A stretch of DNA of 34,364 nt. Source: an uncultured beta proteobacterium. Its GTDB lineage: Bacteria > Pseudomonadota > Gammaproteobacteria > Burkholderiales > SG8-39. Position numbers and translations under genes: made by a program. A model generated the notes under the pieces. That model saw only the letters and a program-made list of their open reading frames with translations. It was not told the origin of the DNA and did not search any database. Location of the stretch: NCBI GenBank assembly GCA_902826155.1, contig CADEDU010000070.1:1-34364 (forward strand), read 5' to 3'. How positions within the stretch are numbered: position 1 is the first letter of the stretch; each line of letters begins with the position of its first letter. Below are positions 15,164 through 23,079 of this stretch, one piece after another.

Positions 15164-16816
15164 ATGAGCGTGCATCACTTCCCCGAACATATCGCCTCGA
15201 CGCGAACGGTCGACAACGAACTCGTATGGGCGCTGCTCGACCCGGCGGCCTATCCTCATCCGGTCCAGAACATCCGTCACATCGAGACCCACATCTCGCA
15301 CCTGTTCCTGACCGGTCGGTTTGCCTACAAGATCAAGAAGCCGCTCAAGCTGCCGTTCCTGGACTACTCCACCGCGGCGCTGCGTCGCTCGGCCTGCGAT
15401 GACGAACTGCGCCTGAACCGTCGCACCGCGGCGGCGCTCTATCTCGACGTGGTGCCGATCGGCCGCACCGCCGCCGGTCTGCGCGTCGGCAAATTGGGCG
15501 AATCCGGCGAATCCGGCGAATCCGGCGAATCCGGCGAATCCTGCGACGTGATCGACTACGCGGTACAGATGCGACAGTTCGGTGCCGACCAGTTGTTCAG
15601 CGATCTGCTCGAACGCGGCGCACTGACGGCCGCTCATATCGACAGCCTCGCGCACACCGTGGCGTCGTTCCATGCGCAGCTACCGTCTGGTAATGCGCGT
15701 GTGGCCTCTGGCGATCCGGCACGCATTCACGCCTGGACCATCGACAACTTCGTGACCCTCGATGACACCGCGACACCCGCGCTGCGCGTGCAGCTGCACG
15801 CACTGCGAAGCTGGTTCGATCGTACGTTCGTGCGACTGGAACCGTTGCTGCGCGCCCGCTGGAGTGGCGGCCACATCCGCGAATGCCATGGCGATCTGCA
15901 TCTGGCCAACGTCACGTTGATCGATGATCAGCCGGTGCTGTTCGATTGCATCGAATTCAACGCGGCGCTGCGCTGGATCGACACGATCAACGAAGCGGCG
16001 TTCGTATTCATGGACCTGCTGCACGGCGAGCGCACCGATCTCGCCTACCGGTTCCTGAACGGCTACCTGGAGCACACCGGCGACTACGCGGGCGTACCGT
16101 TGCTGCACTACTACGCGGCGTATCGGGCGCTGGTGCGTGCCAAGGTCGCGGCGCTGCGCGCCCGGCAGGACCACAGCCCCGAGGATCATGCACACGCGAT
16201 CATGCTGTTGAACCAGTACGTTGCCCTCGCCGAACGACTCACGCGCACCGGACAGCCCTGGTTGATCCTCACCCACGGACTGTCCGGCTCGGGCAAGACC
16301 ACAGTAGCGCAAGCCATGCTGGAGCAGATCCCGGCGCTGCGGGTTCGCTCCGATGTCGAACGCAAGCGTCTGCACGGCCTCGCCGGCACCGCCGCAAGCG
16401 GTAGCGCGCTGGGCGAAGGTCTGTATGCGTCCGGCGCCACCGAGCAGACGTTCGCGCGTCTGGCCGACCTGGTGCGAACGGTGTTGACCGCGGGCGAGTC
16501 GGTGATCGTCGATGCCACGTTCCTGCGCCTCGCGCTGCGTCAGAGCTTCCGCGATCTGGCGATCGAGAGCGGCGTGCCGATGGCGATCGTCACCTGTACC
16601 GCACCGCGCACCGTGCTCGAACAGCGCGTGCGCCATCGCCGGGGTGATGCCTCGGAGGCCGATCTGCAGGTCCTCGCGCATCAGATCGATCAGTACGAAC
16701 CGGTCGGTACCGACGAAGCCGATCGTTGCTTCACGCTCGACACCGATTGCCCGCCCGATCGACTACGCACGGAAATACTGCGGGTAGCGATGGCACTCCG
16801 GGACGACCGTCCTTGA
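15164..16816 (+). CDS. Bifunctional APH-like/zeta-like kinase
   Basis: This 550-residue protein has two kinase-like halves. The first (about 1-340) is an aminoglycoside-phosphotransferase-like fold with the Brenner motif E-C-H-G-D-L-H-L-A-N and the metal-binding F-D-C-I-E. The second is a P-loop kinase related to zeta toxins and gluconate-type kinases, with Walker A G-L-S-G-S-G-K-T at 372-379, followed by R-S-D-V-E-R-K-R. Proteins of this architecture are usually annotated 'AAA family ATPase' or 'bifunctional APH/ATP-binding protein'; the substrate is not known to me. A Gly-Glu-Ser repeat lies near residues 112-126 (see the repeat entry). ATG 15164 starts 22 bp after the helix-hairpin-helix gene. 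The stop codon 16814-16816 lies inside the FNR-type box of the next gene. Confidence 0.78.
   Translation: MSVHHFPEHIASTRTVDNELVWALLDPAAYPHPVQNIRHIETHISHLFLTGRFAYKIKKPLKLPFLDYSTAALRRSACDDELRLNRRTAAALYLDVVPIGRTAAGLRVGKLGESGESGESGESGESCDVIDYAVQMRQFGADQLFSDLLERGALTAAHIDSLAHTVASFHAQLPSGNARVASGDPARIHAWTIDNFVTLDDTATPALRVQLHALRSWFDRTFVRLEPLLRARWSGGHIRECHGDLHLANVTLIDDQPVLFDCIEFNAALRWIDTINEAAFVFMDLLHGERTDLAYRFLNGYLEHTGDYAGVPLLHYYAAYRALVRAKVAALRARQDHSPEDHAHAIMLLNQYVALAERLTRTGQPWLILTHGLSGSGKTTVAQAMLEQIPALRVRSDVERKRLHGLAGTAASGSALGEGLYASGATEQTFARLADLVRTVLTAGESVIVDATFLRLALRQSFRDLAIESGVPMAIVTCTAPRTVLEQRVRHRRGDASEADLQVLAHQIDQYEPVGTDEADRCFTLDTDCPPDRLRTEILRVAMALRDDRP
15497..15541 (+). repeat. 9-bp coding tandem repeat, five units
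   Basis: Five perfect copies of GGCGAATCC encode Gly-Glu-Ser five times in the kinase gene. Because the unit is three codons, gain or loss of copies would change linker length without a frameshift. It sits between two strand-like segments of the APH-like domain. Confidence 0.95.
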
Positions 16817-16853
16817 TCCAGCGCAAAGGAGCGTCCGCGCACCGGTCTAGATT
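16813..16853 (+). promoter_or_regulatory. FNR-type box and -10 for usp-cytochrome unit
   Basis: TTGAT-CCAG-CGCAA is at 16813-16826 and TAGATT (4 of 6) at 16848-16853, 31 bp apart centre to centre. Transcription would begin near 16860, 22 nt before the usp ATG. The box overlaps the TGA of the preceding kinase gene. Confidence 0.72.
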
Positions 16854-16881
16854 GGGCTCGTCAGGACCCAAGGAGTCGATC

Positions 16882-17331
16882 ATGGACTATGCACACGTAC
16901 TGGTGCCGACCGACGGTACCGAAGCTTCCCGCCATGCGATCGAACAGGCCGTGGAGCTGGCCAAGCATGCCGGCGCACGCATTACCGGGTACCACCTGAT
17001 CGAGCCGTTGCCCAACCCATCGGGCATGTTCACCACGATGGCCGACGTTCGTGAGCGGGAGAGTTTTCCCGAACGGGCCGGCACCGTGGCGCGCGAACAC
17101 CTGGCGGTGCTCGAACAGTCGGCGCGCGACGCAGGCGTGCCCTGCACAACCTACTACGAAATCAGCACCAAGCATCCGTACGAAGCAATCATCGACGCGG
17201 CACGTACCAATGGCTGCGATCTCATCGTCATGGGAACGCATTCGCGCACCGGGCTGGACGCAGTCTTTCTTGGCTCCGAGACGCACAAGGTGCTGACGCA
17301 CAGCCAGATCCCAGTGCTCGTCACCCACTGA
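16882..17331 (+). CDS. Universal stress protein, UspA family
   Basis: This 149-residue single-domain Usp protein begins with the family strand Y-A-H-V-L-V-P-T-D-G-T. The C-terminal nucleotide loop reads G-T-H-S-R-T-G-L-D-A-V-F-L-G-S. It fits G-x2-G-x9-G-S except that the second Gly is Ser, so ATP binding is likely but altered. It differs from the other two Usp proteins in the window, which share S-H-G-R-R-G-I. ATG 16882 has a strong AAGGAG site. It is separated by 3 bp from the following cytochrome gene. The FNR-type promoter immediately upstream predicts induction at low oxygen, as known for several Anr-controlled usp genes of Pseudomonas. Confidence 0.92.
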   Translation: MDYAHVLVPTDGTEASRHAIEQAVELAKHAGARITGYHLIEPLPNPSGMFTTMADVRERESFPERAGTVAREHLAVLEQSARDAGVPCTTYYEISTKHPYEAIIDAARTNGCDLIVMGTHSRTGLDAVFLGSETHKVLTHSQIPVLVTH

Positions 17332-17334
17332 TCG

Positions 17335-17700
17335 ATGGCACGCATGCTGAAGCAGCAACACATTGGCCCGACCCTGCGCTGGGCGAGTGGACTGGTTGGA
17401 GCGTTGCTGCTTGCCGGCAGCGTAGGGGCGCAGGACCCGGCCGAGGTTGCGCGCGGCAAGGCGCTCTACGAAGTCGCGTGCGTGCATTGCCACGATCGCA
17501 GCATCCATGATCGCAAGCAACTCGCCGCCCGCACGTTTGACGACATCCGCACCTACGTGCGTCGCTGGAGTTCGGTTGCGCAACAGAACTGGAGCCCTGC
17601 CGACATCCAGGCGGTGACCCTCTATTTGAATGCGCGCTTCTACCGTTATCCCTGCGATACGCCGGACTGCAAGCACGAGTTGACCCGGCTCGGGCGTTAG
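17335..17700 (+). CDS. Small c-type cytochrome, periplasmic
   Basis: This 121-residue precursor has a signal peptide (hydrophobic G-L-V-G-A-L-L-L-A-G-S-V, probable cleavage after G-A near residue 32). It carries a single heme-c motif C49-V-H-C52-H53. A distal Met ligand is not obvious, and a second Cys pair (Y-P-C-D-T-P-D-C-K-H) lies near the C-terminus. ATG 17335 follows the usp stop by 3 bp, so it is very likely co-transcribed from the FNR-type promoter. It may pass electrons in the periplasm under low oxygen; the partner is unknown. The extra Cys pair may form a disulfide. Confidence 0.82.
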   Translation: MARMLKQQHIGPTLRWASGLVGALLLAGSVGAQDPAEVARGKALYEVACVHCHDRSIHDRKQLAARTFDDIRTYVRRWSSVAQQNWSPADIQAVTLYLNARFYRYPCDTPDCKHELTRLGR

Positions 17701-17748
17701 GGAGTATCCGCGCAAGTGGGTACGCACGAAGGCTCGGTGAGCCCGGCG

Positions 17749-18066
17749 TCAGCGATCGCGCCTTCGCCGGCTGAGCAATCGAATCGCTGGTGAGAGCAGC
17801 GCAGAGAGCACGCGACCACGGCGCCACCAGCGGCCTGCGCGCGAGCGACGCAACAACGCACGTCCGACGTAGCCCGCACCGATCACCAACGGCTGCGCAC
17901 GCAGCGTGCCCCCAAGCACGGCAATCCTATCGCCGAAGCGCAGCAGCGGTGCCACATCCGCGACGGCGTGCGTGAACCCCCGACGCTCGCGGTCGATCCG
18001 CGCGAGCAGCGCCTCGCGCCGCGCCTGCAATGCGGCGACGCGCGTTGGTCTGCCGGCCCGAGTCAT
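17749..18066 (-). CDS. YqjK-like basic protein
   Basis: This 105-residue, very Arg-rich protein is the third gene of a YqjD-YqjE-YqjK-like minus-strand cluster. The N-terminal half is helical (L-Q-A-R-R-E-A-L-L-A-R-I-D-R-E-R-R), and the C-terminus is strongly basic (S-R-R-R-R-D-R). It has no clear catalytic motif. The start ATG at 18064-18066 lies 9 bp after the stop of the YqjE-like gene. Assignment rests on gene order and size more than on sequence. In enterobacteria yqjK accompanies yqjD and yqjE; its function is not known. Confidence 0.55.
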   Translation of the reverse strand: MTRAGRPTRVAALQARREALLARIDRERRGFTHAVADVAPLLRFGDRIAVLGGTLRAQPLVIGAGYVGRALLRRSRAGRWWRRGRVLSALLSPAIRLLSRRRRDR

Positions 18067-18075
18067 TCGTTGTGC

Positions 18076-18471
18076 CTAGCTCACGTGCTCGACCTCGCGC
18101 TGTCCGGTCATAGCCACGCGATCGGCATCGAGCGCCGCAAGCGTTCCGGCGAACAGGCGCGGTTTACGCGCGAGTGCATTCGCTGCCACCAGTCCGCTGA
18201 TCACCGCACCGGCGGAGAACAACGCACCGACCGCACCCAACGCGAGCAACCGATGGGTATCCCAAAACACCACCACGACGAACGCACCGATCGCCACGAC
18301 GGTAAGCAGCACGAAGAACAACATCAACGCCAACGCGATGCAGATGCGGGTGAGTCGGGCGCGCTCCTCTTCCCATTCGGTTGCGAACAGCTCGATGCGC
18401 GTGTGTACCAAGCCAATTGCCGACAGGCCCAGGTTACGCAACGCGCTGGTCAGAGGAGTCGTGTTGGACAT
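18076..18471 (-). CDS. YqjE-like phage-holin-fold membrane protein
   Basis: This 131-residue inner-membrane protein has two hydrophobic helices (I-C-I-A-L-A-L-M-L-F-F-V-L-L-T-V-V-A-I-G, then L-A-L-G-A-V-G-A-L-F-S-A). They follow an amphipathic N-terminal segment with the typical R-I-E-L-F-A-T-E-W-E-E-E-R. This matches the YqjE/holin superfamily III pattern. ATG 18469-18471 is preferred to a TTG two codons earlier. It lies 49 bp after the YqjD-like gene. A role in membrane association of ribosomes or stationary-phase physiology has been discussed for the YqjD neighbour in E. coli; the function of YqjE itself is unknown. Confidence 0.75.
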   Translation of the reverse strand: MSNTTPLTSALRNLGLSAIGLVHTRIELFATEWEEERARLTRICIALALMLFFVLLTVVAIGAFVVVVFWDTHRLLALGAVGALFSAGAVISGLVAANALARKPRLFAGTLAALDADRVAMTGQREVEHVS

Positions 18472-18520
18472 GAGCAATCAGGGCGGGGCGACGGGCGCCA
18501 AGGCCGCGGCGCGTGCAAGC

Positions 18521-18838
18521 TCAGCGCCGCGCGATGAGCAACCCGAGCAGCAGGCCAACGCCGGCGCCCACGCCGACGGCCGTCCACGGATGTTCCTTGA
18601 TCTGCTGCTCGCCGTCGGCGACCAGCCGCTTGGCTTCGTCGACCACCTCGTGCTCCAGCTCGGCGAGCTTGCGGCGCGCGTCACGCAGCGTCGACTCCGC
18701 GCGCGATCGAGCCTTATCGATCGCATCACCGGATTGGTTGGCAGTGGCGTTCAGCAATTCTTCGGCGCTGGCGATGACCTGCCTGAAATCCGCGACGAGC
18801 TTGTCGCGCGTCGCATTCGACGTCGAGAAGGTTTCCAC
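18521..18838 (-). CDS. YqjD/ElaB (DUF883) membrane-anchored protein
   Basis: This 105-residue protein has a long charged helix (A-I-D-K-A-R-S-R-A-E-S-T-L-R-D-A-R). The DUF883 C-terminal tail follows: H-P-W-T-A-V-G-V-G-A-G-V-G-L-L-L-G-L-L, a single C-terminal membrane anchor. E. coli YqjD, ElaB and YgaM belong to this family and associate with ribosomes at the membrane in stationary phase. The start is GTG at 18836-18838 with an AGGAGC ribosome site 7-8 nt upstream; the longer frame to 19042 has no family similarity. It is first in a three-gene cluster, divergent from the usp gene at 19041. Confidence 0.85.
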   Translation of the reverse strand: METFSTSNATRDKLVADFRQVIASAEELLNATANQSGDAIDKARSRAESTLRDARRKLAELEHEVVDEAKRLVADGEQQIKEHPWTAVGVGAGVGLLLGLLIARR

Positions 18839-18955
18839 GTTCGGGCTCCTGCGAGGATGTTCGGTTGCGATGGGCGCGCGCCCTTGCCGATGCTCGAGCG
18901 GCCGTGCCCACCGACGCGTGAGGCGCCACTGTGAGCGGGGCTGCGCGTGACGACC

Positions 18956-18996
18956 TTGCGAAAGATCAATCGCGCGCCCGACCCGCTGCCTAAGCT
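18956..18996 (+). promoter_or_regulatory. FNR-type box and -10 for second usp gene
   Basis: TTGCG-AAAG-ATCAA is at 18956-18969 and TAAGCT at 18991-18996, 31 bp centre to centre. The same -10 hexamer at the same distance recurs before the usp gene at 31189. The predicted start is near 19003, leaving about 38 nt of leader. Confidence 0.7.
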
Positions 18997-19040
18997 CGCG
19001 CTCATCACATTCCCCAATCACAACAAGGTGGAGCACGGGC

Positions 19041-19484
19041 ATGGTTCAACGCATCCTCATCGCCACCGACGGCTCGACACTGTCGCGCAAGGCGATCAAG
19101 ACCGGAATCGCTCTGGCCGCCGCAACCGGTGCGAGCGTCGTTGGATTCCATGCGCGACCGACGTTTCCGGTGGTGTTCTACGGCGCGCCGGTGGAAGTGA
19201 GCCCCTCGACGATCGATCGCTTCGATGCCGACACGGCCAAGGCCGCGACCAAGTATCTGGGCGAGATCGAAGCAGCCGCCACCAAGGCCGGCGTGAAATG
19301 CGCGCTTGCGCAAGTGGTATCGGCCAGCGCCTCCGACGACATCGTCCGCACCGCGAAGAAGTACAAGTGCGACCTGATCGTCATGGCCTCGCACGGCCGC
19401 CGCGGCATTCGCCGACTGTTGCTGGGCAGCGAGACCAGCCTGGTGCTGACTCACTCCACCATTCCGGTGTTGGTGACGCGATAG
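19041..19484 (+). CDS. Universal stress protein, UspA family
   Basis: This is a 147-residue Usp protein. It opens with R-I-L-I-A-T-D-G-S-T-L-S and ends with the nucleotide loop [18 protein letters not shown]. Relative to G-x2-G-x9-G-S the first Gly is Ala, while the rest is intact. It is clearly a close paralogue of the Usp protein at 31189-31635, sharing [10 protein letters not shown] and the L-L-L-G-S-E-T block. ATG 19041 has AAGGTGGAG about 8-15 nt upstream. It appears monocistronic: the sensor-kinase gene begins 122 bp later with its own candidate promoter. It is controlled by the FNR-type box upstream. Confidence 0.92.
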   Translation: MVQRILIATDGSTLSRKAIKTGIALAAATGASVVGFHARPTFPVVFYGAPVEVSPSTIDRFDADTAKAATKYLGEIEAAATKAGVKCALAQVVSASASDDIVRTAKKYKCDLIVMASHGRRGIRRLLLGSETSLVLTHSTIPVLVTR

Positions 19485-19594
19485 CGGGCGCACCTTAGGG
19501 AATACAAGCGGGAGTGCAAGCGGCTGACTCGCTTCGCGTGCGTGGCCACCGCCCGAAGCGGATGCCAAAACGCTGCGCGTGATGGCGCTTCTCC

Positions 19595-19609
19595 TATACT
19601 GCGCCCGTG
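19595..19609 (+). promoter_or_regulatory. Candidate leaderless promoter of sensor kinase
   Basis: TATACT at 19595-19600 (5 of 6 to TATAAT) ends 6 nt before the GTG start at 19607, so transcription would begin at the start codon. No -35 hexamer is seen 16-18 bp upstream and there is no ribosome site. The string TACTGCG-NN-CGTG is shared with the start of the orphan receiver gene at 25052. Confidence 0.4.
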
Positions 19610-22093
19610 ACGCCGCTCGCCCACGCACTCGCCGCCTCCGCCGAATCCGGTCCGCCGCGCCCCGCCATTCCGATGCATCGCTGGGTATTGGCGCTCGGCG
19701 TGCTCGCCGCGCTGGCCGTGATCGTGGGAACGGCCTGGAGCACGCTCACCATGCGGCGCGACGAGCTGGTGCACGCCGAATCGCACATGCGCGACGTCAA
19801 CATCCTGCTGGCCGAGCAGACGAGCCGTGCGGTGAGCGAGATCGATCGCATCCTGCAGCAAGCCCAGTCGGAGTCGCAACCTTACGTTACCGGTGCTCGC
19901 CTCGACGGTCGCGACAATCTGAACGGACGGCTCGCCCAATTGGTCGAGGGCGCGCCCCATGTGCGCGCGCTGCTGTTGATCGATAGCCAGGGGAATCTGC
20001 TCGCACACTCGATGACGCAGGTCACGCCCAACGTGCGATACGACGATCGCGACTGGTTCCGTGCACATCACTCGCAAAGCGGCGCCGGGTTGTACATCAG
20101 CACACCCACGGTTGGTCGCGTGCACGGCGAAGCCACCATTTCGTTCTCCCGCGGGATTCGCGTCGGCTCGGAGACATTGCGCGGCGTGATCGTCGCCTCC
20201 GTGCGCCCCGACTACTTCCAGAATTTGTATCTCGCGCTGGACCTCGGCCCCGACGGCGGCGTGCGACTGTTGCGACGCGACGGTGTGCTTCTGGCGGTGA
20301 ACAAAACCGAGATCGGCACCGTCGGCACGCAGTACGGGAACGCGACCGCTTTCCGACGCGCACTCGATGCACCGTACGGCATCGTGCTGCGTCATGCCGA
20401 GGGCCCCGGTGGCATCCCACGCGTCACGGCACTTCGCGCCGTCGCCGACTACCCGCTCGTGATCGGCAATTCGGTCACGATCCGGCATGCATTGCGCGAC
20501 TGGGTCAAGCACCTGTGGTTCGCCCTGCCCGCGGCAACCCTGACCGCGCTCCTGTTCCTCGCGTTGGCCCGGATGCTGGCGGGCACGCTGCGTACCGATT
20601 CGGCCTTGCGCAGTGAGCTGGGGGCATCGGAGGAACGCTGGCGCTATGCGCTGGAGAGCGCCGGGCATGGCGTGTGGGACTGGAACATCCACACCGACGC
20701 AGTGCACCGATCACCACGCTACATGGCAATCTTCGGGTTGCCGCACGACTACCCGGCGACGCGCCACGCCTGGCGCGACACCGTGCATCCCGACGATCTG
20801 CCGGCGGCTCGCGAAGCGATGTTCGCCCTGGCACGCGGTGAGCGCGCCGAGATATCGACCTCCTTCCGTGTGCGCGACGGCCACGGCGGATGGAAGCAGG
20901 TACTGGTCCGAGGCACGCCGGTGGTGCGCGACGCGCAGGGCAAGCCTGTGCGCATGACCGGCACCGTGACCGACGTGTCGGCGCTGCACTACGCAGAGCA
21001 GCGGCTGCGCGAGCAGGAGGCGCGCACCGCCGCGATCGTCGAATCGGCGATGGATGCAATCATCACGATCGATGCCTCGCACTGCGTGCTGCTGTTCAAC
21101 GCCGCGGCCGAACGTGTATTCGGGGTCCCGGCAGCGCAGGCCAAGGGCAGCACGCTCGACCGGTTTCTGCCCGAACGCTATCGCGCTGCGCACCGATCGC
21201 ACATCGACGAATTCGGCCACACCGGTGTGACGACGCGCCGAATGGGCGGCAAGGTGAAACTCGTGGGGCTGCGCGCCAACGGCGAGGAGTTCCCGATCGA
21301 TGCATCGATCTCGCAGGTGGTGATCGATGGCCACAAGTTCTTCACCGTCATCCTGCGCGATATCACCCAGCGCGTGGCCGCCGAGCGCGAGATCGAACGC
21401 ACCCACAATGAAGTGCGAGCGCTCAGCAAGTCGGCCAATGAAGCGCTGGAAGCCGAGCGGCGCCGCGTCGCGCGCGAGCTGCACGACGAGCTGGGGCAGC
21501 AGCTCACCGCGATGAAACTCGACTTGAGCGAGATCGAAAACTTCGCGCGCAGCGACGGCTCCGACTCCGGTGATTCGTTGCGCGCCGCATGTGACCGCAT
21601 GCGCGGCCTGATCGATCAGACCGTCGCCTCCACGCGGCGCATCTCGACCGATCTGCGCCCGCTGGTGCTCGATGACCTCGGCTTGGGTGCAGCGCTCGAC
21701 TGGCTCACCAAGGACTTCACCCGTCGCACCGGGGTGAGCGTGTCGCTGCAGGTGGACGATGCCATGGCCGAGATCGGCGAACCGCATGCCTCCACCATCT
21801 TTCGCATCGTGCAGGAGTGCCTGACCAACGTGTCCCGCCATGCGCAGGCGCAGCATGCATCGGTCATCGTGGAAGCGCGCGAGACGCAGGCGCACATCGT
21901 GGTGCGCGACGACGGCAAGGGCCTGCCGCCGCGAAGCGCGATGCGAGCCGGCGCGTTCGGCCTGATCAGCATGCGCGAGCGCGCACGCCTGCTGGGCGGC
22001 GAGGCCTCGGCGGAGAATCATCCAGGCGGCGGCGCTGTCGTGAACGCGCGCCTTCCGTTAAGCTCGGCGCCCTCCGATGAAGTGTTTGGATAG
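19607..22093 (+). CDS. Membrane PAS sensor histidine kinase, NarL-type
   Basis: This is an 828-residue inner-membrane kinase. It has a TM helix near 25-47, then a periplasmic Cache-like sensor about 50-295 (A-L-L-L-I-D-S-Q-G-N-L-L-A-H-S), and a TM helix near 303-325. PAS-1 (345-460, G-H-G-V-W-D-W-N) and PAS-2 (475-590) follow. The HisKA_3 dimerisation domain has phospho-acceptor His626 in R-E-L-H-D-E-L-G-Q. The HATPase domain has the N-box E-C-L-T-N741 and the G-box D-D-G-K-G. PAS-2 has L-P-E-R-Y-R-A-A-H529, resembling the position of the heme His in FixL, but heme binding is not established for this subfamily. Start GTG 19607 is chosen from frame and -10 position; ATG 19673 would keep both TM helices. 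The cognate regulator follows 18 bp later. Confidence 0.88.
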   Translation: MTPLAHALAASAESGPPRPAIPMHRWVLALGVLAALAVIVGTAWSTLTMRRDELVHAESHMRDVNILLAEQTSRAVSEIDRILQQAQSESQPYVTGARLDGRDNLNGRLAQLVEGAPHVRALLLIDSQGNLLAHSMTQVTPNVRYDDRDWFRAHHSQSGAGLYISTPTVGRVHGEATISFSRGIRVGSETLRGVIVASVRPDYFQNLYLALDLGPDGGVRLLRRDGVLLAVNKTEIGTVGTQYGNATAFRRALDAPYGIVLRHAEGPGGIPRVTALRAVADYPLVIGNSVTIRHALRDWVKHLWFALPAATLTALLFLALARMLAGTLRTDSALRSELGASEERWRYALESAGHGVWDWNIHTDAVHRSPRYMAIFGLPHDYPATRHAWRDTVHPDDLPAAREAMFALARGERAEISTSFRVRDGHGGWKQVLVRGTPVVRDAQGKPVRMTGTVTDVSALHYAEQRLREQEARTAAIVESAMDAIITIDASHCVLLFNAAAERVFGVPAAQAKGSTLDRFLPERYRAAHRSHIDEFGHTGVTTRRMGGKVKLVGLRANGEEFPIDASISQVVIDGHKFFTVILRDITQRVAAEREIERTHNEVRALSKSANEALEAERRRVARELHDELGQQLTAMKLDLSEIENFARSDGSDSGDSLRAACDRMRGLIDQTVASTRRISTDLRPLVLDDLGLGAALDWLTKDFTRRTGVSVSLQVDDAMAEIGEPHASTIFRIVQECLTNVSRHAQAQHASVIVEARETQAHIVVRDDGKGLPPRSAMRAGAFGLISMRERARLLGGEASAENHPGGGAVVNARLPLSSAPSDEVFG

Positions 22094-22111
22094 CTCGCAG
22101 CCACCCAACGC

Positions 22112-22762
22112 ATGACCAGCATCCTGATCGCCGACGATCACGCGCTCGTGCGCGATGGCCTGCGCCGCATCATCGAGGCCACCCCCGGCTTCACCGTGTT
22201 CGGTGAAGCGATCGATGGCGACGAGGCCGTCGTCAAGGTGCGCGCCGGCGGGTTCGACGTGTTGCTGCTCGACATGTCGATGCCCGGCAAGAGCGGGCTC
22301 GACCTCATCCGACACGTGCGCAGCATCGCTCCGCAACTGCCGGTGCTGGTGCTCTCGATGCACGCCGAGGATCAGTACGCCATCCGCGCGATCCGCTCCG
22401 GCGCCTCGGGGTATCTGAACAAGGACAGCGCACCGAGCCAGCTCGTCGCCGCGCTCAAAAAGGTAGCGGGTGGCGGCACGTACATCAGCCAGACCACCGC
22501 CGAGCAGCTCGCACTCGGGCTCACGCCGCATGCGCGCGCCGAGCTGCCGCATCGCTCGCTGTCCGACCGCGAGCACGAGGTGTTCATGGCGATCGTGGCG
22601 GGCAAGTCGATGACCGAGATCGCCGACAGCCTCAATCTGAGCATCAAGACCGTGAGCACTCATAAGTCGCGCATCATGGAAAAGATGCGCATGGACAGCG
22701 TGGCCGAACTCGTCCGCTACGCCGTGCTGCACCGGCTCACCGACGCCGGCCCGCAAGGCTGA
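22112..22762 (+). CDS. NarL/FixJ-family response regulator
   Basis: This 216-residue regulator has a receiver domain at about 1-120, with acidic pair D8-D9, phospho-acceptor D54 in L-L-L-D-M-S-M-P-G and the K of N-K-D-S. A LuxR-type helix-turn-helix spans about 148-205 (L-S-D-R-E-H-E-V-F, then G-K-S-M-T-E-I-A, then K-T-V-S-T-H-K-S-R-I). It pairs with the HisKA_3 kinase directly upstream, as is standard for this family. ATG 22112 lacks a good ribosome site, so translation may be coupled to the kinase gene. Its stop lies 7 bp from the convergent cbpM stop. Targets are unknown; a strong dyad at 24956-24975 is a candidate site. Confidence 0.92.
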   Translation: MTSILIADDHALVRDGLRRIIEATPGFTVFGEAIDGDEAVVKVRAGGFDVLLLDMSMPGKSGLDLIRHVRSIAPQLPVLVLSMHAEDQYAIRAIRSGASGYLNKDSAPSQLVAALKKVAGGGTYISQTTAEQLALGLTPHARAELPHRSLSDREHEVFMAIVAGKSMTEIADSLNLSIKTVSTHKSRIMEKMRMDSVAELVRYAVLHRLTDAGPQG

Positions 22763-22774
22763 CCGAGGCTCAGC
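22758..22774. terminator. Small hairpin between convergent stops
   Basis: GCTGA (22758-22762) and TCAGC (22770-22774) form a 5-bp stem that contains both convergent stop codons. It has no U-tract. It is weak, but it is the only candidate in the 7-bp gap. Confidence 0.2.
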
Positions 22775-23078
22775 GCAGCAGCTGACACTCCAGTTCGCGG
22801 ATGCGCGTCTCGAGCGTTTCGATGCGCTCCAGATAGGTGAGCGCGAGCGCCAACGCGGCACTGTCGAGCTCGAAGTCGTGCCGAAGCCGCGCCGCGCGCT
22901 GCGCCAACGCCACGGCCCGTCCGCCGAATCGCCACGGCTCCTCGCCTTCGGACAGCGGCGCGACCACGCCGAGCTCGACCAGCGTGACGATGTCGGACTG
23001 CGTCAACCCGGAGCGGCGCTCAAGCTCCTCCAGGTCGATCATGCTTTCGTCGTCGAGGAAGTACGCCTGCAGCAGCAC
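22770..23078 (-). CDS. cbpM: CbpM-type chaperone modulator
   Basis: This 102-residue protein of the CbpM/YccV-like MerR-HTH fold family has a D-L-E-E-L-E-R-R-S-G-L-T-Q-S-D-I-V-T-L-V-E-L-G-V-V core. A C-terminal helical segment follows (L-E-R-I-E-T-L-E-T-R-I-R-E-L-E). In E. coli CbpM binds the J domain of CbpA and inhibits its DnaK co-chaperone and DNA-binding activity. The start is GTG at 23076-23078, with CGGAGAG upstream lying over the end of cbpA. The two genes are separated by a single base, a standard cbpA-cbpM operon. Confidence 0.82.
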   Translation of the reverse strand: MLLQAYFLDDESMIDLEELERRSGLTQSDIVTLVELGVVAPLSEGEEPWRFGGRAVALAQRAARLRHDFELDSAALALALTYLERIETLETRIRELECQLLR

Positions 23079-23079
23079 G

